Positions 26,726 to 35,232 of a DNA stretch of 64,000 bases are shown in pieces. This DNA is from JAEUMY01 sp033764435 (GTDB taxonomy: Bacteria; Pseudomonadota; Gammaproteobacteria; Burkholderiales; Usitatibacteraceae), in contig JANRIX010000051.1 in the NCBI GenBank assembly GCA_033764435.1, positions 36,865-100,864 of the forward strand, read 5' to 3'. The notes beneath the pieces were generated by a model. It searched no databases. It had not been told where the DNA came from and was given only the letters and a program-made list of their open reading frames with translations. The translations under genes were made by a program, and so were the position numbers. The number at the start of each line of letters is the position of its first letter. The first letter of the stretch is position 1.

Positions 26726-27069
26726 GCATTCAGCGCTTTCACGTTGGCCCGCGCCTGTCGGAAATGGCGGTTCACGGCAACACCGTCTATCTCGCCGGGC
26801 AGGTTGCGGAGGACGGCTCCCAGGACATGGCCGGCCAGACGCGTCAGGTACTGGCCGCCATCGACAAGTTGCTCGCCGAGGCGGGAACGGACAAATCCCG
26901 CATTCTGTCCACGACCATCTTTGTCGCCGACATGGCCGAGTTTCCCGCCATGAATGCGGTGTGGGACGCCTGGGTCGTCCAGGGCCAGACGCCGCCGCGC
27001 GCCACCGTGCAGGCTCGCCTGGCGAAACCGGAATGGAAGGTCGAGATGCAGGTGATCGCGGCGAAGTAG
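26722..27069 (+). CDS. RidA family enamine/imine deaminase
   Basis: 115-residue RidA/YjgF/YER057c protein, a trimeric enzyme that hydrolyses reactive 2-aminoacrylate-type imines. The catalytic arginine is Arg93 in TPPRATVQARL. The start overlaps the SCO stop by 4 bases, so it is co-transcribed with the haem/oxidase genes. It belongs to a RidA subgroup that cannot be fixed without alignment. Confidence 0.88.
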   Translation: MSIQRFHVGPRLSEMAVHGNTVYLAGQVAEDGSQDMAGQTRQVLAAIDKLLAEAGTDKSRILSTTIFVADMAEFPAMNAVWDAWVVQGQTPPRATVQARLAKPEWKVEMQVIAAK

Positions 27070-27087
27070 CCTGCGATCATCGTGTAG

Positions 27088-27241
27088 AAAGCAAAACGGG
27101 CCTTGCGAATATTGTGCTGGCATCGCTAGGGCGATGCCAGCATCCCTGCGGGACCGTCTAGCCGTCCAACCGAAGTCCACAGGACTTCAGTTAGTCACAA
27201 GGCCCGCTGCTTTTGGTGCCTGAGTTTTTTGGGTGTCAGGC
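27088..27241. other. Multi-hairpin intergenic structure between ridA and rpoH
   Basis: The convergent gap folds into a nested structure. An outer stem pairs AAAGCA and CGGGCCTTG (27088-27105) with CAAGGCCCG and TGCTTT (27198-27213). Inside are a perfect 12-base stem TGCTGGCATCGC / GCGATGCCAGCA (27115-27126, 27131-27142), a TCCC/GGGA mini-hairpin (27143-27153), and GAAGTCC / GGACTTC (27172-27188), which extends with a G-U pair only on the minus strand. On the minus strand the outer stem ends in CCCGTTTTGCTTT, like an intrinsic terminator whose loop has grown to about 90 bases. GCCTGA / TCAGGC (27218-27241) brackets the rpoH stop. It may be a terminator array or a structured RNA. Confidence 0.6.
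27105..27116. repeat. Decayed copy of the iterated palindrome (GCGAATATTGTG)
   Basis: Nine of the first bases match the element, then it diverges; sits inside the folded ridA-rpoH gap. Confidence 0.4.
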
Positions 27242-28096
27242 GGCGGCGTAGTGCGCGAGGGCCGATTTCATCTTCTGCATCGCCTTGGCTTCGATCTGGC
27301 GAATTCGCTCTGCCGAAACACCATACTCGGCGGCGAGCTCATGCAGCGTCATTTCCGAGCCTTCATTCAGCCAGCGCGTTTCGATGATGCGGCGGCTGCG
27401 CGGGTCCAGAGACGCCAATGCGGCTTGCAGTCCTTCGGTCGCGGCCACTTCCTTTTCCTCGCGCTGCAGCACAGCCAGCGGTTCCTGGCCCGCGTCCGGC
27501 AGATAGGCAATGGGGCTGACCCAATCCTCGCCTTCGTCCACCGTGGGCTCCAGGGAGATTTCCTGGCCGTTGAGCCGCATTTCCATCTCGGCCACGTCCG
27601 ATTCCTTGACGTCGAGCTGTTTCGCGACCTCGGCCAATTCCCGCGGGCTCAGCGAACCGAAATTCGGCTTCATGCTGCGCAGATTGAAGAAGAGCTTGCG
27701 CTGAGCCTTGGTCGTGGCGACCTTGACCATGCGCCAGTTCTTGATGATGTATTCGTGAATCTCGGCCTTGATCCAGTGCACCGCGAACGAAACGAGCCGC
27801 ACGCCGCGGTCCGGATCGAAGCGTTTCACCGCCTTCATCAAGCCGATGTTCCCTTCCTGAATGAGGTCGGCGTGGGGCAGGCCATAGCCCAGATAGTTGC
27901 GGGCAACGGACACGACCAGCCGTAGATGGGACAGCACAAGCTCACTGGCCGCGGTGAGATCGCCATCGCGCTTCAGGCGCTGGCCGAGTTCCTGCTCGCG
28001 TTCCGGGGTCAGCATCGGAATTCGATTCACGGTGCTGATGTAGCTTTCGATGCTGGATACCGACAACGCCGGCAATTGCATGGTGGCAGCAGTCAT
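27236..28096 (-). CDS. rpoH: RNA polymerase sigma-32 factor RpoH
   Basis: Heat-shock sigma factor. The ATG at 28096 is chosen because a perfect AGGAGG lies five bases upstream; it gives 286 residues. Region 2 (DLIQEGNIGLMKAVKRFDP), the RpoH box (QRKLFFNLR) and region 4 (TLHELAAEYGVSAERIRQIEAKAMQKM) are all visible. Upstream is a CIRCE operator, so HrcA probably controls it. ftsX lies just upstream on the same strand. Confidence 0.96.
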   Translation of the reverse strand: MTAATMQLPALSVSSIESYISTVNRIPMLTPEREQELGQRLKRDGDLTAASELVLSHLRLVVSVARNYLGYGLPHADLIQEGNIGLMKAVKRFDPDRGVRLVSFAVHWIKAEIHEYIIKNWRMVKVATTKAQRKLFFNLRSMKPNFGSLSPRELAEVAKQLDVKESDVAEMEMRLNGQEISLEPTVDEGEDWVSPIAYLPDAGQEPLAVLQREEKEVAATEGLQAALASLDPRSRRIIETRWLNEGSEMTLHELAAEYGVSAERIRQIEAKAMQKMKSALAHYAAA

Positions 28097-28118
28097 GGTT
28101 CCTCCTGTATTCAACTGA

Positions 28119-28148
28119 ATGTTAGCACTCTAAGTCTTTGAGTGCCAA
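28119..28148 (-). promoter_or_regulatory. CIRCE (HrcA) operator overlapping the rpoH promoter
   Basis: TTAGCACTC (28122-28130), nine bases, GAGTGCCAA (28140-28148) matches the CIRCE consensus TTAGCACTC-N9-GAGTGCTAA with one change. On the minus strand TTGGCA (28148-28143), an 18-base spacer and TAACAT (28124-28119) make a sigma-70 promoter lying within it. HrcA binding here would block rpoH transcription. HrcA control of rpoH has been proposed for betaproteobacteria. Confidence 0.88.
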
Positions 28149-28184
28149 ATTGCTGAATCGTTCCATGACCACTGCAACGCGGCA

Positions 28185-29084
28185 TCAGCGCTGACGTGCA
28201 ACGGATGCGGCCGAAAGCACGGCGCCAGTCAATGCTAAGAATGCAATGACAAGAATGTAAGTAATTGCTATCTTGGCATTCGGCTGCTGAATGCTGAACT
28301 GAATCCCGTATTCTGCAGCCAGGGCGGAAAGATGGGAATTGGCCCAGAAGATGCCGGCCATGGCGATGGCGCAGCCCAGCATGGCCGAGAGCGCCCCGGC
28401 AAGAAAGCCGAAATACAGAAATGGGCGCCGGACAAAACTCGCCGAGGCACCAATCAGCGTGCAGACCGAGATTTCGTCGCGTCGCGTGAGCACCTCCAGA
28501 CGGATCGTGTTGCCGATGACCAAAACCACGGCTACTGAGAGAAGCAAAGCCGCGGCGAGGATGACGGCCTCGCCCACCGCCACGATCCGGCGAAGCTTTC
28601 GCACCCATTCAAAGTCCGCCGAGATGCGATCAACGCCGGGCTGTTTGCCGGCTGCCGCCCGAATCCGATCCAGGGTGGCCGGATCGCTCGACACCGGTTT
28701 CAGGATGACCGCATGCGGCAACGGATTGCCATCCAGGCTGCTGACCAGGTCGGCGAGCTGGGGCCGCTTCTTGAGGTCTGCCAGTGCGGCCTCCTTGGTC
28801 ACCAGCCGCGCGCTGGACACGTCCGGCAGTCCCGCCAGGGCTGCGCGCATCCGGTTCGCGTCTTCAATCGTGGACTGAACATCCATGAAGACGTTCACTT
28901 CCGCGTCGGTGCCAATGCGATAGGTGGCTGACTTGATGCTCTCGAGGGCGCTGTGCAGGGCCAGCGGAATCGCCAGGGCGCAACCCAATACAAACAGTGA
29001 CAGCAGAGTGCCCAGCGGCTGGCTGCGCAGCTGGGCTAGCGCCCGTCGCAGTGCATTGCGATGCGCGGTAAACAGGGACGTCAT
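28185..29084 (-). CDS. ftsX: Cell division ABC-type permease FtsX
   Basis: Membrane subunit of FtsEX, which relays division signals to periplasmic peptidoglycan hydrolases. 299 residues: one N-terminal helix after a basic start, a large periplasmic loop (about 50-165), then three helices near the C-terminus. The start overlaps the ftsE stop by 4 bases. Confidence 0.93.
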   Translation of the reverse strand: MTSLFTAHRNALRRALAQLRSQPLGTLLSLFVLGCALAIPLALHSALESIKSATYRIGTDAEVNVFMDVQSTIEDANRMRAALAGLPDVSSARLVTKEAALADLKKRPQLADLVSSLDGNPLPHAVILKPVSSDPATLDRIRAAAGKQPGVDRISADFEWVRKLRRIVAVGEAVILAAALLLSVAVVLVIGNTIRLEVLTRRDEISVCTLIGASASFVRRPFLYFGFLAGALSAMLGCAIAMAGIFWANSHLSALAAEYGIQFSIQQPNAKIAITYILVIAFLALTGAVLSAASVARQR

Positions 29085-29749
29085 GCTGTCACCACGGCGG
29101 TGGCGATCCGACCGTCCTTCAACTCGACTCGACGTGCCGGCACGGTCGCGAGTGCCGGCAGGTCATGGGTGGAGAGCACGACGGTCACGCCCACCTGATT
29201 GAAGGAGCGAAAAAGGGCCATGATCGCGCTGGCATAGTCCGCATCCAGATTGCCGGTGGGCTCATCCGCAATCAGGATGGAAGGGCGGCTCACGATGGCT
29301 CGGGCAATGCACAGCCGTTGCTGTTCGCCGCCGGACAGGCTGATCGGATTGGCTTTTTCGCGGGCCAGCAAGCCGACTTTGTCCAGTGCCGCCCGTGCGC
29401 GACGTTGCGCCTCCTTCAGCGGGAAATCGGCGATTTCGAGCGGCAACATCACGTTGTCGAATGCGCTGCGGTCGAAGAGCAGCTTGTGATCCTGAAACAC
29501 GATCCCAAGGGAACGGCGCAGCGCGGCCAGGCCCGCCGTGCCCAGGCTGCTGAGATTCTGGCCATTGACAAGCACCGTGCCCGAGGTGGCCCGCTCCAGT
29601 CCCGCAATCAGCTTCAGCAGCGTGCTTTTGCCTGCCCCCGTCTGGCCGGTGACCGCCACGAATTCACCAGCGGAGATCTCGAGCGTCACCGATCTCAAGG
29701 CCTCGTCGCCTGCCGCATAGCGCTTGCCGGCATCAGTCAGACGGATCAT
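29081..29749 (-). CDS. ftsE: Cell division ATP-binding protein FtsE
   Basis: ATPase of FtsEX, 222 residues. Walker A GQTGAGKS, signature LSGGEQQRLCIARA, Walker B ILIADEPTGNLD, H-loop STHD. ATGA overlap with ftsY upstream and ftsX downstream: the classic ftsYEX operon. Confidence 0.96.
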   Translation of the reverse strand: MIRLTDAGKRYAAGDEALRSVTLEISAGEFVAVTGQTGAGKSTLLKLIAGLERATSGTVLVNGQNLSSLGTAGLAALRRSLGIVFQDHKLLFDRSAFDNVMLPLEIADFPLKEAQRRARAALDKVGLLAREKANPISLSGGEQQRLCIARAIVSRPSILIADEPTGNLDADYASAIMALFRSFNQVGVTVVLSTHDLPALATVPARRVELKDGRIATAVVTA

Positions 29750-30696
29750 TGGAGCAATGCCTCCGTGAACGCCCGGGCCTCAAAGGGCTGCAGATCATCA
29801 ATGCCTTCGCCGACGCCGATGAAGCGGATGGGAATCAGATGGTCTGCGGTCGCCATGCCCAAGACCGCGCCGCCTCGCGCCGTGCCATCCAGCTTGGTCA
29901 GAACGAGGCCGGACACGCCCAACGCCGCATCGAAGGCATCGACCTGCGCGCGGGCGTTTTGACCCGTGTTGGCATCCAGGACCAGCAGAACTTCATGCGG
30001 GGCCGTCTCGTCGGCCTTGGCGATGACGCGACGAATTTTCTTCAGTTCATCCATCAGGTGCAGCTGTGTTGGCAGACGGCCCGCCGTATCGGCAATGACG
30101 ATGTCGATGCCGCGTGCCTTGGCCGCCTGGACGGCATCAAAAATGACTGCGGCCGGATCCGCGCCTTCCTGCGCGATGACCGTGATGCCACTGCGTTCCC
30201 CCCAGGTGGCGAGCTGCTCGCGAGCGGCAGCGCGGAAGGTATCGCCCGCCGCCAGCAGAACAGTCTTGCCCTCGTCGAGAAAGTGGCGTGCCAGTTTGCC
30301 GATGGTCGTGGTCTTGCCCGCCCCGTTCACGCCGACGGTCATGATGACGAAGGGCTTGTGAGTGCCGGTATCCAGCGGGACGGCGAGCGGCGCAAGCATC
30401 TGATGAATCGCACCGGACAATTGGCTCTTCAACGCTGCCGGGTCGCCTGCCACGGTTGCCTTGCGCAAGTCTGTGATGATGCGATGGGTGGCCTTGGGGC
30501 CGACATCCCCCATGAGCAAGGTGTCCTCCAGGTCCTGGAACCAGGCCTCATCGACGCGCTCGCGGCCCCACAGGCTGCCGAGGCCCGATTTCATCTGCGC
30601 CGACGTGCGCGCCAACCCGGATTTCAGACGGTCGAACCAACCCGGCTTGCTGGCGGCCGAGTTGTCGTCGGCGGACTTCTTGAAGATGGGGAACAT
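29746..30696 (-). CDS. ftsY: Signal recognition particle receptor FtsY
   Basis: SRP receptor GTPase that docks ribosomes making membrane proteins. The ATG at 30696 gives MFPIFKKSADD and 316 residues; the frame is open further upstream but would put residues before this conserved start. The NG domain shows GVNGAGKTTTIGKLA, DTAGRLPTQ and TKLDGTARGG. The acidic A domain is very short compared with E. coli FtsY. Confidence 0.95.
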   Translation of the reverse strand: MFPIFKKSADDNSAASKPGWFDRLKSGLARTSAQMKSGLGSLWGRERVDEAWFQDLEDTLLMGDVGPKATHRIITDLRKATVAGDPAALKSQLSGAIHQMLAPLAVPLDTGTHKPFVIMTVGVNGAGKTTTIGKLARHFLDEGKTVLLAAGDTFRAAAREQLATWGERSGITVIAQEGADPAAVIFDAVQAAKARGIDIVIADTAGRLPTQLHLMDELKKIRRVIAKADETAPHEVLLVLDANTGQNARAQVDAFDAALGVSGLVLTKLDGTARGGAVLGMATADHLIPIRFIGVGEGIDDLQPFEARAFTEALLQ

Positions 30697-30743
30697 GGTG
30701 GGCGTGATCAGGAGGAGCCCGCATTTTACGGTAAGCTCGCCGC

Positions 30744-31460
30744 GTGAAATCGCCGCGCCAGAAAGTCCACACAAAAGCTCGCACGTCCACGCGCGATGAA
30801 GTCAGGCCGAGCCCTGCGGCCACATCACGCCAAGCCGCCAGCCGAAACACCGCGCCAGGTGAAATTCGAATCATTGGCGGACAGTGGCGCAGCCGCCGCA
30901 TCGGCGTTCCGGTAGCCGAAGGGCTGCGCCCGACCGGCGACCGCATCCGCGAGACGCTGTTCAACTGGCTGGGTCCGACGATTGCCGGCAAGCGCTGTCT
31001 GGATCTCTTTGCCGGTACGGGCATTCTCGGACTTGAGGCGTTGTCGCGAGGGGCGGCCAGTGTCGATTGGCTCGAACGAAACGCCGCGGTAGCGCGCCAT
31101 CTTCGCGGCAGCCATGCGGCGCTTCAGGAGAGCGACCCCGTTTCCGGGCATGGTGAGATACACCAGCGCGACGCGCTTTCCTTTCTTGAGCTTCGCGGCA
31201 CCGGTGGCTATGACGTGGTGTTTCTCGACCCGCCCTTCGCAATGAATCCCTGGAGGGAACTCCTGACGGCGCTTCCCTCAAAGCTTGCAAAGGACGCCAA
31301 AGTCTATGTCGAGGCGGCGCAGCGCCCCGACGTGCTGAACCCGCCTCCCGAAGGATGGCTTATCATTCGCGAGTCGCAGGCAGGCGCGGTGTGGTTCGCG
31401 TTGCTGCAATGCGAATATTCGCAAGTCGACCCCAGTACACCCAATACCCAGCGCCCATGA
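30744..31460 (+). CDS. rsmD: 16S rRNA (guanine-966 N2) methyltransferase RsmD
   Basis: Methylates G966 of 16S rRNA. About 238 residues. A basic, probably disordered N-terminal extension (about 38 residues) precedes IRIIGGQWRSRR. Motif I is CLDLFAGTGILGLEALSRGA and the catalytic motif is DPPF (VVFLDPPFAMNPW). An exact palindrome copy encodes part of a short C-terminal tail beyond the fold. GTG start, 47 bases from the divergent ftsY. Confidence 0.92.
   Translation: MKSPRQKVHTKARTSTRDEVRPSPAATSRQAASRNTAPGEIRIIGGQWRSRRIGVPVAEGLRPTGDRIRETLFNWLGPTIAGKRCLDLFAGTGILGLEALSRGAASVDWLERNAAVARHLRGSHAALQESDPVSGHGEIHQRDALSFLELRGTGGYDVVFLDPPFAMNPWRELLTALPSKLAKDAKVYVEAAQRPDVLNPPPEGWLIIRESQAGAVWFALLQCEYSQVDPSTPNTQRP
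31411..31422. repeat. Iterated palindrome GCGAATATTCGC (in rsmD)
   Basis: Exact 14-base form, reading Glu-Tyr-Ser in the non-conserved C-terminal tail of RsmD. Confidence 0.95.
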
Positions 31461-31942
31461 TTCGAGCGGTCTACCCCGGTACATTTGATCCCATCACGCG
31501 CGGTCATGAGGACCTGGTCGCGCGCGCGTCCCGCCTGTTTGGCGAGGTCACGGTGGGCGTCGCGCACAGCCAGGCCAAGCGCCCATTCTTCACCCTGCAG
31601 GAGCGGATCGCGCTGGCCAAGGAAGTGCTTGCGCCGTATCCAAACGTCAAGGTCTTCGGATTTGCCGGCTTGCTGTCCGATTTCGTCAAGGAGCACGGCG
31701 GCGACGTCATCCTGCGTGGTTTGCGCGCGGTGTCCGATTTCGAATATGAATTCCAGATGGCCGGCATGAACCGCCGGCTGAACCCGGGTGTCGAAACGAT
31801 TTTCCTGACCCCGTCAGACAAGTACCTCTTCATCTCCGCGACCATTGTTCGCGAGATTGCAGTGCTGGGTGGCGATGTCGGTGATTTTGTCCATCCGATC
31901 ACTGCCGAATGGCTGAAACGCAAGGTGGGTAAAGGCGAATGA
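31457..31942 (+). CDS. coaD: Pantetheine-phosphate adenylyltransferase
   Basis: Penultimate step of CoA synthesis. The ATG at 31457 overlaps the rsmD stop and gives MIRAVYPGTFDPITRGHED with the nucleotidyltransferase motif, and ISATIVREIA near the C-terminus. 161 residues, the usual size. The rsmD-coaD pair is conserved. Confidence 0.95.
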   Translation: MIRAVYPGTFDPITRGHEDLVARASRLFGEVTVGVAHSQAKRPFFTLQERIALAKEVLAPYPNVKVFGFAGLLSDFVKEHGGDVILRGLRAVSDFEYEFQMAGMNRRLNPGVETIFLTPSDKYLFISATIVREIAVLGGDVGDFVHPITAEWLKRKVGKGE

Positions 31943-31979
31943 CGTTGAAGGGATTGCATCCGATGTGCGGGAGCTGCCG

Positions 31980-32267
31980 ATGGCTCTGATGATCACCGAC
32001 CAGTGCATCAATTGCGATGTCTGCGAGCCCGAGTGCCCGAACGGCGCCATCTATCAGGGCGTCGAGATCTATGAGATCGATCCGGCCAAGTGCACCGAAT
32101 GTGTCGGACACTTCGATGTCCCGCAATGCCAGCAGGTCTGCCCAGTGGACTGCATCCCACTCAACCCAGAGTGGACCGAGAGTCGCGATGCGCTCTACGT
32201 GAAGTTCCTGCGTCTGAGCCAGGAGAAAGTGTCGGCGGACGTGGCGCCTCAGGCGGTTTCGGCCTGA
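31980..32267 (+). CDS. YfhL-type 2[4Fe-4S] ferredoxin
   Basis: 95-residue low-potential ferredoxin. The first cluster motif is CINCDVCEPEC; the second is spread over CTECVGHFDVPQCQQVCP, with the insertion typical of the YfhL/Alvin family. The ATG at 31980 gives MALMITDQC. It follows coaD, as in many betaproteobacteria, and its last 19 bases overlap the convergent GTPase gene. Confidence 0.93.
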   Translation: MALMITDQCINCDVCEPECPNGAIYQGVEIYEIDPAKCTECVGHFDVPQCQQVCPVDCIPLNPEWTESRDALYVKFLRLSQEKVSADVAPQAVSA

Positions 32268-34201
32268 CCCGGCTCCAGTTGCGCGACCACTCCCGCCTCC
32301 AATTCGGCCAGGGCCACGCGGCGCGACTTGATTCCCTCTAGGCTGGCCTGAAGTTCGGAAATCTTTTCGGCCAGATCGATGTCCGCCATGCGCAGTTTCT
32401 CCGTGCCCTGCGCCCGCTGCAACGAAGAATCCTTGAGCCGTTCGAACGCTCGATCCAGTTCAGCCAGCATCCCGCGCATCCACAAGTTGCCCTCCCGTGC
32501 GGCGATCTCGAAGATGTGGCACACGCGAGCCCCGCAGGTTTCCTGAAAATGCTGTCCCAGCGCACCGCCGCGCTTCAGCAGCAACGCGGACGTCGCCTTG
32601 AGCTCGGTTTCGGCCTTTTGCAGTTCGGTCGTGAAGCGCTGTGTGGAGAACGGCAGCATTTCGATGGGCGGCATGCCCTGATCTCGGGAAAGCTTCGCGC
32701 TGGCGTCCTCATACACCTTCTTGATCTCGGCGATCTTGATTTCCACATGACGGATACGTTCGCGGCAGGCCGTGAGATAAGCCTCGGCCATTTCCTCCAC
32801 CGCGCCGGGGAGAAGGGCGGCAGAGAGCTCATCCGCAGTACGGTCGGCATCAAAGCGCGCGCGGTCGCGGTCGGTGACAGCCGCCAGTTCTTCGGTGAGA
32901 CGCACATGGAATTGGCGCAGCATGCGCACCTCTTTCAGTGCCGCCTCGTAACGATCAAGATGGCTGGACGCCTGGCCCATCAGATTGCCGATGAGTTTCT
33001 GGTTTCGCTCGCGCAGCTCACCCATCTGACGCAGCGTGGCCAGCATCTCATAGCGGTCCTCATCCAGGTGCGCACGCGCGGCGTCGACCTGCGCCGACAG
33101 GATCCGGCGCGCCTCTGCAGTCATCGACACCTGACGACCATCCGATAATTCGCGCACGATGGCGCGCTCGATCTGGTAAAGCCGGCTCTTGATGAGCTTG
33201 TCTTTGTCGCCGGCGGTCTTGCCGATATAGCCGAGCCTTGCTGACAGAGGGATCACGCACATGGGATCGACCCGAAGCAGATCGGCAACATCCTTCACGA
33301 TCTTGTCGATGTCGCGTAATGCGTCGCCATCACTGGGCGCCTCGTCGTACAGCGCATCAATCTTGTTGACCGCAACCAGCCGACTTTGCGGCGGCGCCTC
33401 TGGAGCGCGGCCATAGGCGGGTTTGCCGCCCAGATAGTCACGCCAGATGGTCAGGTCGGGCTTGGTCAATCCTTGCGTGCTGTCCATCACGAACACCACG
33501 CAGTCGCATTGCGGCAGACGCTTGCGTGAAAGATCGGGTTCTGCCGCTAGGGCGGACAATCCGGGCGTATCGATGACAACGAGGCCGGCTTGCAGCACCG
33601 GATGCGGCATGTTGATGATGGCGTGGCGCCAGCGCGGGACATCGATCAGCGACACGCCGCCATGGGCCGCACGGCTGGTCGCGTCCGCGTGCAGACCCCA
33701 GGCGACGGCCTCCGCAAGAGTTACCCGCTTCGTCTCCGAAAGTGCGACCAACGCGCGCTGGATGGTGTCGAACTCTTCGTAGACGAACGGCACGAAGCGC
33801 CAGGCACTGTCATCGCCAAGCAGTTCCGCGTAGGTTGCATCACTTTCGCGCGTTTCAATGGGTAGCAGCTTGATGCCGACCGGTTCATCCGGGTTGTGGC
33901 GCAACTCCGTCACGCACAGCGTGCTGCGGCCCGGGCCGGATGGCAGCAGGCGCCGCCTGCGCTCGGAAAAGAACAGGGCATTGATGAGTTCCGACTTGCC
34001 GCGCTCAGCTTCGGAGACGAACGCGATGCTGAGCCGGTCGGACTCGACCCGGTACAACAGCCGGTCAAGGTCTGCCGACGCAGTTTCGTCCAGCACCTCC
34101 AGCCGCTCAAGCGTGTTGCGCGCCTGATGCACGATGCGGTTCAGGGCGTTGCGCCAGGACAGGAAGTCTGCCAGCCGGGAGGTGATGAAGGGTTCGTTCA
34201 T
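32249..34201 (-). CDS. Dynamin-like large GTPase
   Basis: 650-residue GTPase with G motifs near the N-terminus and a long helical, coiled-coil-rich remainder (about 350-640), the layout of bacterial dynamin-like proteins. The P-loop region is SEAERGKS (63-70), in which the usual first Gly is Ser. G3 is DTPG (211-214) and G4 is NKID (279-282). There is no obvious membrane helix. Such genes occur next to mutM in betaproteobacteria; a membrane-remodelling or stress role is an inference. Overlaps the ferredoxin gene tail-to-tail. Confidence 0.78.
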   Translation of the reverse strand: MNEPFITSRLADFLSWRNALNRIVHQARNTLERLEVLDETASADLDRLLYRVESDRLSIAFVSEAERGKSELINALFFSERRRRLLPSGPGRSTLCVTELRHNPDEPVGIKLLPIETRESDATYAELLGDDSAWRFVPFVYEEFDTIQRALVALSETKRVTLAEAVAWGLHADATSRAAHGGVSLIDVPRWRHAIINMPHPVLQAGLVVIDTPGLSALAAEPDLSRKRLPQCDCVVFVMDSTQGLTKPDLTIWRDYLGGKPAYGRAPEAPPQSRLVAVNKIDALYDEAPSDGDALRDIDKIVKDVADLLRVDPMCVIPLSARLGYIGKTAGDKDKLIKSRLYQIERAIVRELSDGRQVSMTAEARRILSAQVDAARAHLDEDRYEMLATLRQMGELRERNQKLIGNLMGQASSHLDRYEAALKEVRMLRQFHVRLTEELAAVTDRDRARFDADRTADELSAALLPGAVEEMAEAYLTACRERIRHVEIKIAEIKKVYEDASAKLSRDQGMPPIEMLPFSTQRFTTELQKAETELKATSALLLKRGGALGQHFQETCGARVCHIFEIAAREGNLWMRGMLAELDRAFERLKDSSLQRAQGTEKLRMADIDLAEKISELQASLEGIKSRRVALAELEAGVVAQLEPGQAETA

Positions 34202-34209
34202 GGTCGACC

Positions 34210-35040
34210 CTATCGCTTCTGACAGCGCGGGCAGAAGAACGTCGCGCGTTGTGCTTCCCGGGTGAGGCGGACCACACTCGCGCAGGCCGGACAGGCCTTG
34301 CCGTCGCGGCCGTAAACGGCGTATCTGAGCTGAAACCAGCCCGATGCCCCGTCACTCTGCACGTAGTCGCGGATCGAGCTGCCGCCAGCGTCGATGGCTT
34401 CGGCCAGCACTTCCCGGATGTGGCGGACCAACCCGCCAAGTCGGACGGCAGACAGCTTGCCGGAGCGGGCGAGGGGATGGATGCCCGCACGGAACAGGGC
34501 TTCATTGGCGTAGATGTTGCCGACCCCGGTCACGACATGCGCATTCATGATCAGTGATTTGATCGATGCTGTCCGTCCCCGGCTGACGCGATGCAGGTAG
34601 GCGGCATTGAAATCGTCGTCGAACGGTTCCGGCCCGAGATCCGCGAGCAACGGATGCGCGGCCCAGTCTGCGCCGGCCCATAGCCAGCAGCCAAAGCGCC
34701 GGGGATCGCCATAGCGCAGATGCTGGCCATCGGCCAAGTGCACATCGATATGGTCATGCTTGCCGACAGGCGATGGGCCACCGACCATGCGCAACGTGCC
34801 GGTCATGCCCAGATGAATGAGGAGGTGGCTCCTGAATCGCGGCTTGCTCACGCCGACAAGCAGATATTTGCCACGTCTTTCCAGCGAGTCGATGGTGCTG
34901 CCCTGGAGTCGTGATTCGAGATCATCCGGCACCGGCCAGCGAAGTCTGCGGTCGCGCACCTTGACGGCCTGAATGCGGCGACCGGAGAGTCGCGGCAGCA
35001 GCCCGCGGCGGGTGGTTTCGACTTCGGGCAGCTCGGGCAT
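34210..35040 (-). CDS. mutM: Formamidopyrimidine-DNA glycosylase
   Basis: Base-excision repair glycosylase/AP lyase for 8-oxoguanine. 276 residues. N-terminal catalytic PELPEVETTRRGL (Pro2 nucleophile after Met removal, Glu3), the helix-two-turn-helix around GNIYANEALFRAGIHP, and the C-terminal zinc finger with CPAC and CPRC. The GTPase gene starts nine bases downstream. Confidence 0.96.
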   Translation of the reverse strand: MPELPEVETTRRGLLPRLSGRRIQAVKVRDRRLRWPVPDDLESRLQGSTIDSLERRGKYLLVGVSKPRFRSHLLIHLGMTGTLRMVGGPSPVGKHDHIDVHLADGQHLRYGDPRRFGCWLWAGADWAAHPLLADLGPEPFDDDFNAAYLHRVSRGRTASIKSLIMNAHVVTGVGNIYANEALFRAGIHPLARSGKLSAVRLGGLVRHIREVLAEAIDAGGSSIRDYVQSDGASGWFQLRYAVYGRDGKACPACASVVRLTREAQRATFFCPRCQKR

Positions 35041-35232
35041 CGATGTTCGCGGGATTGAACCTGAATCGGCAAATTATAGTCTGTCACCCATCCGGTGATT
35101 CACGTTTCGCGACGCATGACACACCCTGTCACGATACAGATGACGCATGCGGCTATGATAGGACCCGTCCGCCAAGCGGCGGCTGCCGCCTGATATCCGG
35201 CGCGGTGCCGCCATCCACACCGAGACTTCCGC
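35041..35232. promoter_or_regulatory. Divergent promoter region mutM / TPR gene
   Basis: 192-base gap. On the minus strand TATAAT (35078-35073) is a consensus -10 for mutM, with no good -35. On the plus strand TATGAT in GGCTATGATAGG (about 35153-35158) could be the -10 for the TPR gene, again with a weak -35. Nothing else recognisable. Confidence 0.4.
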
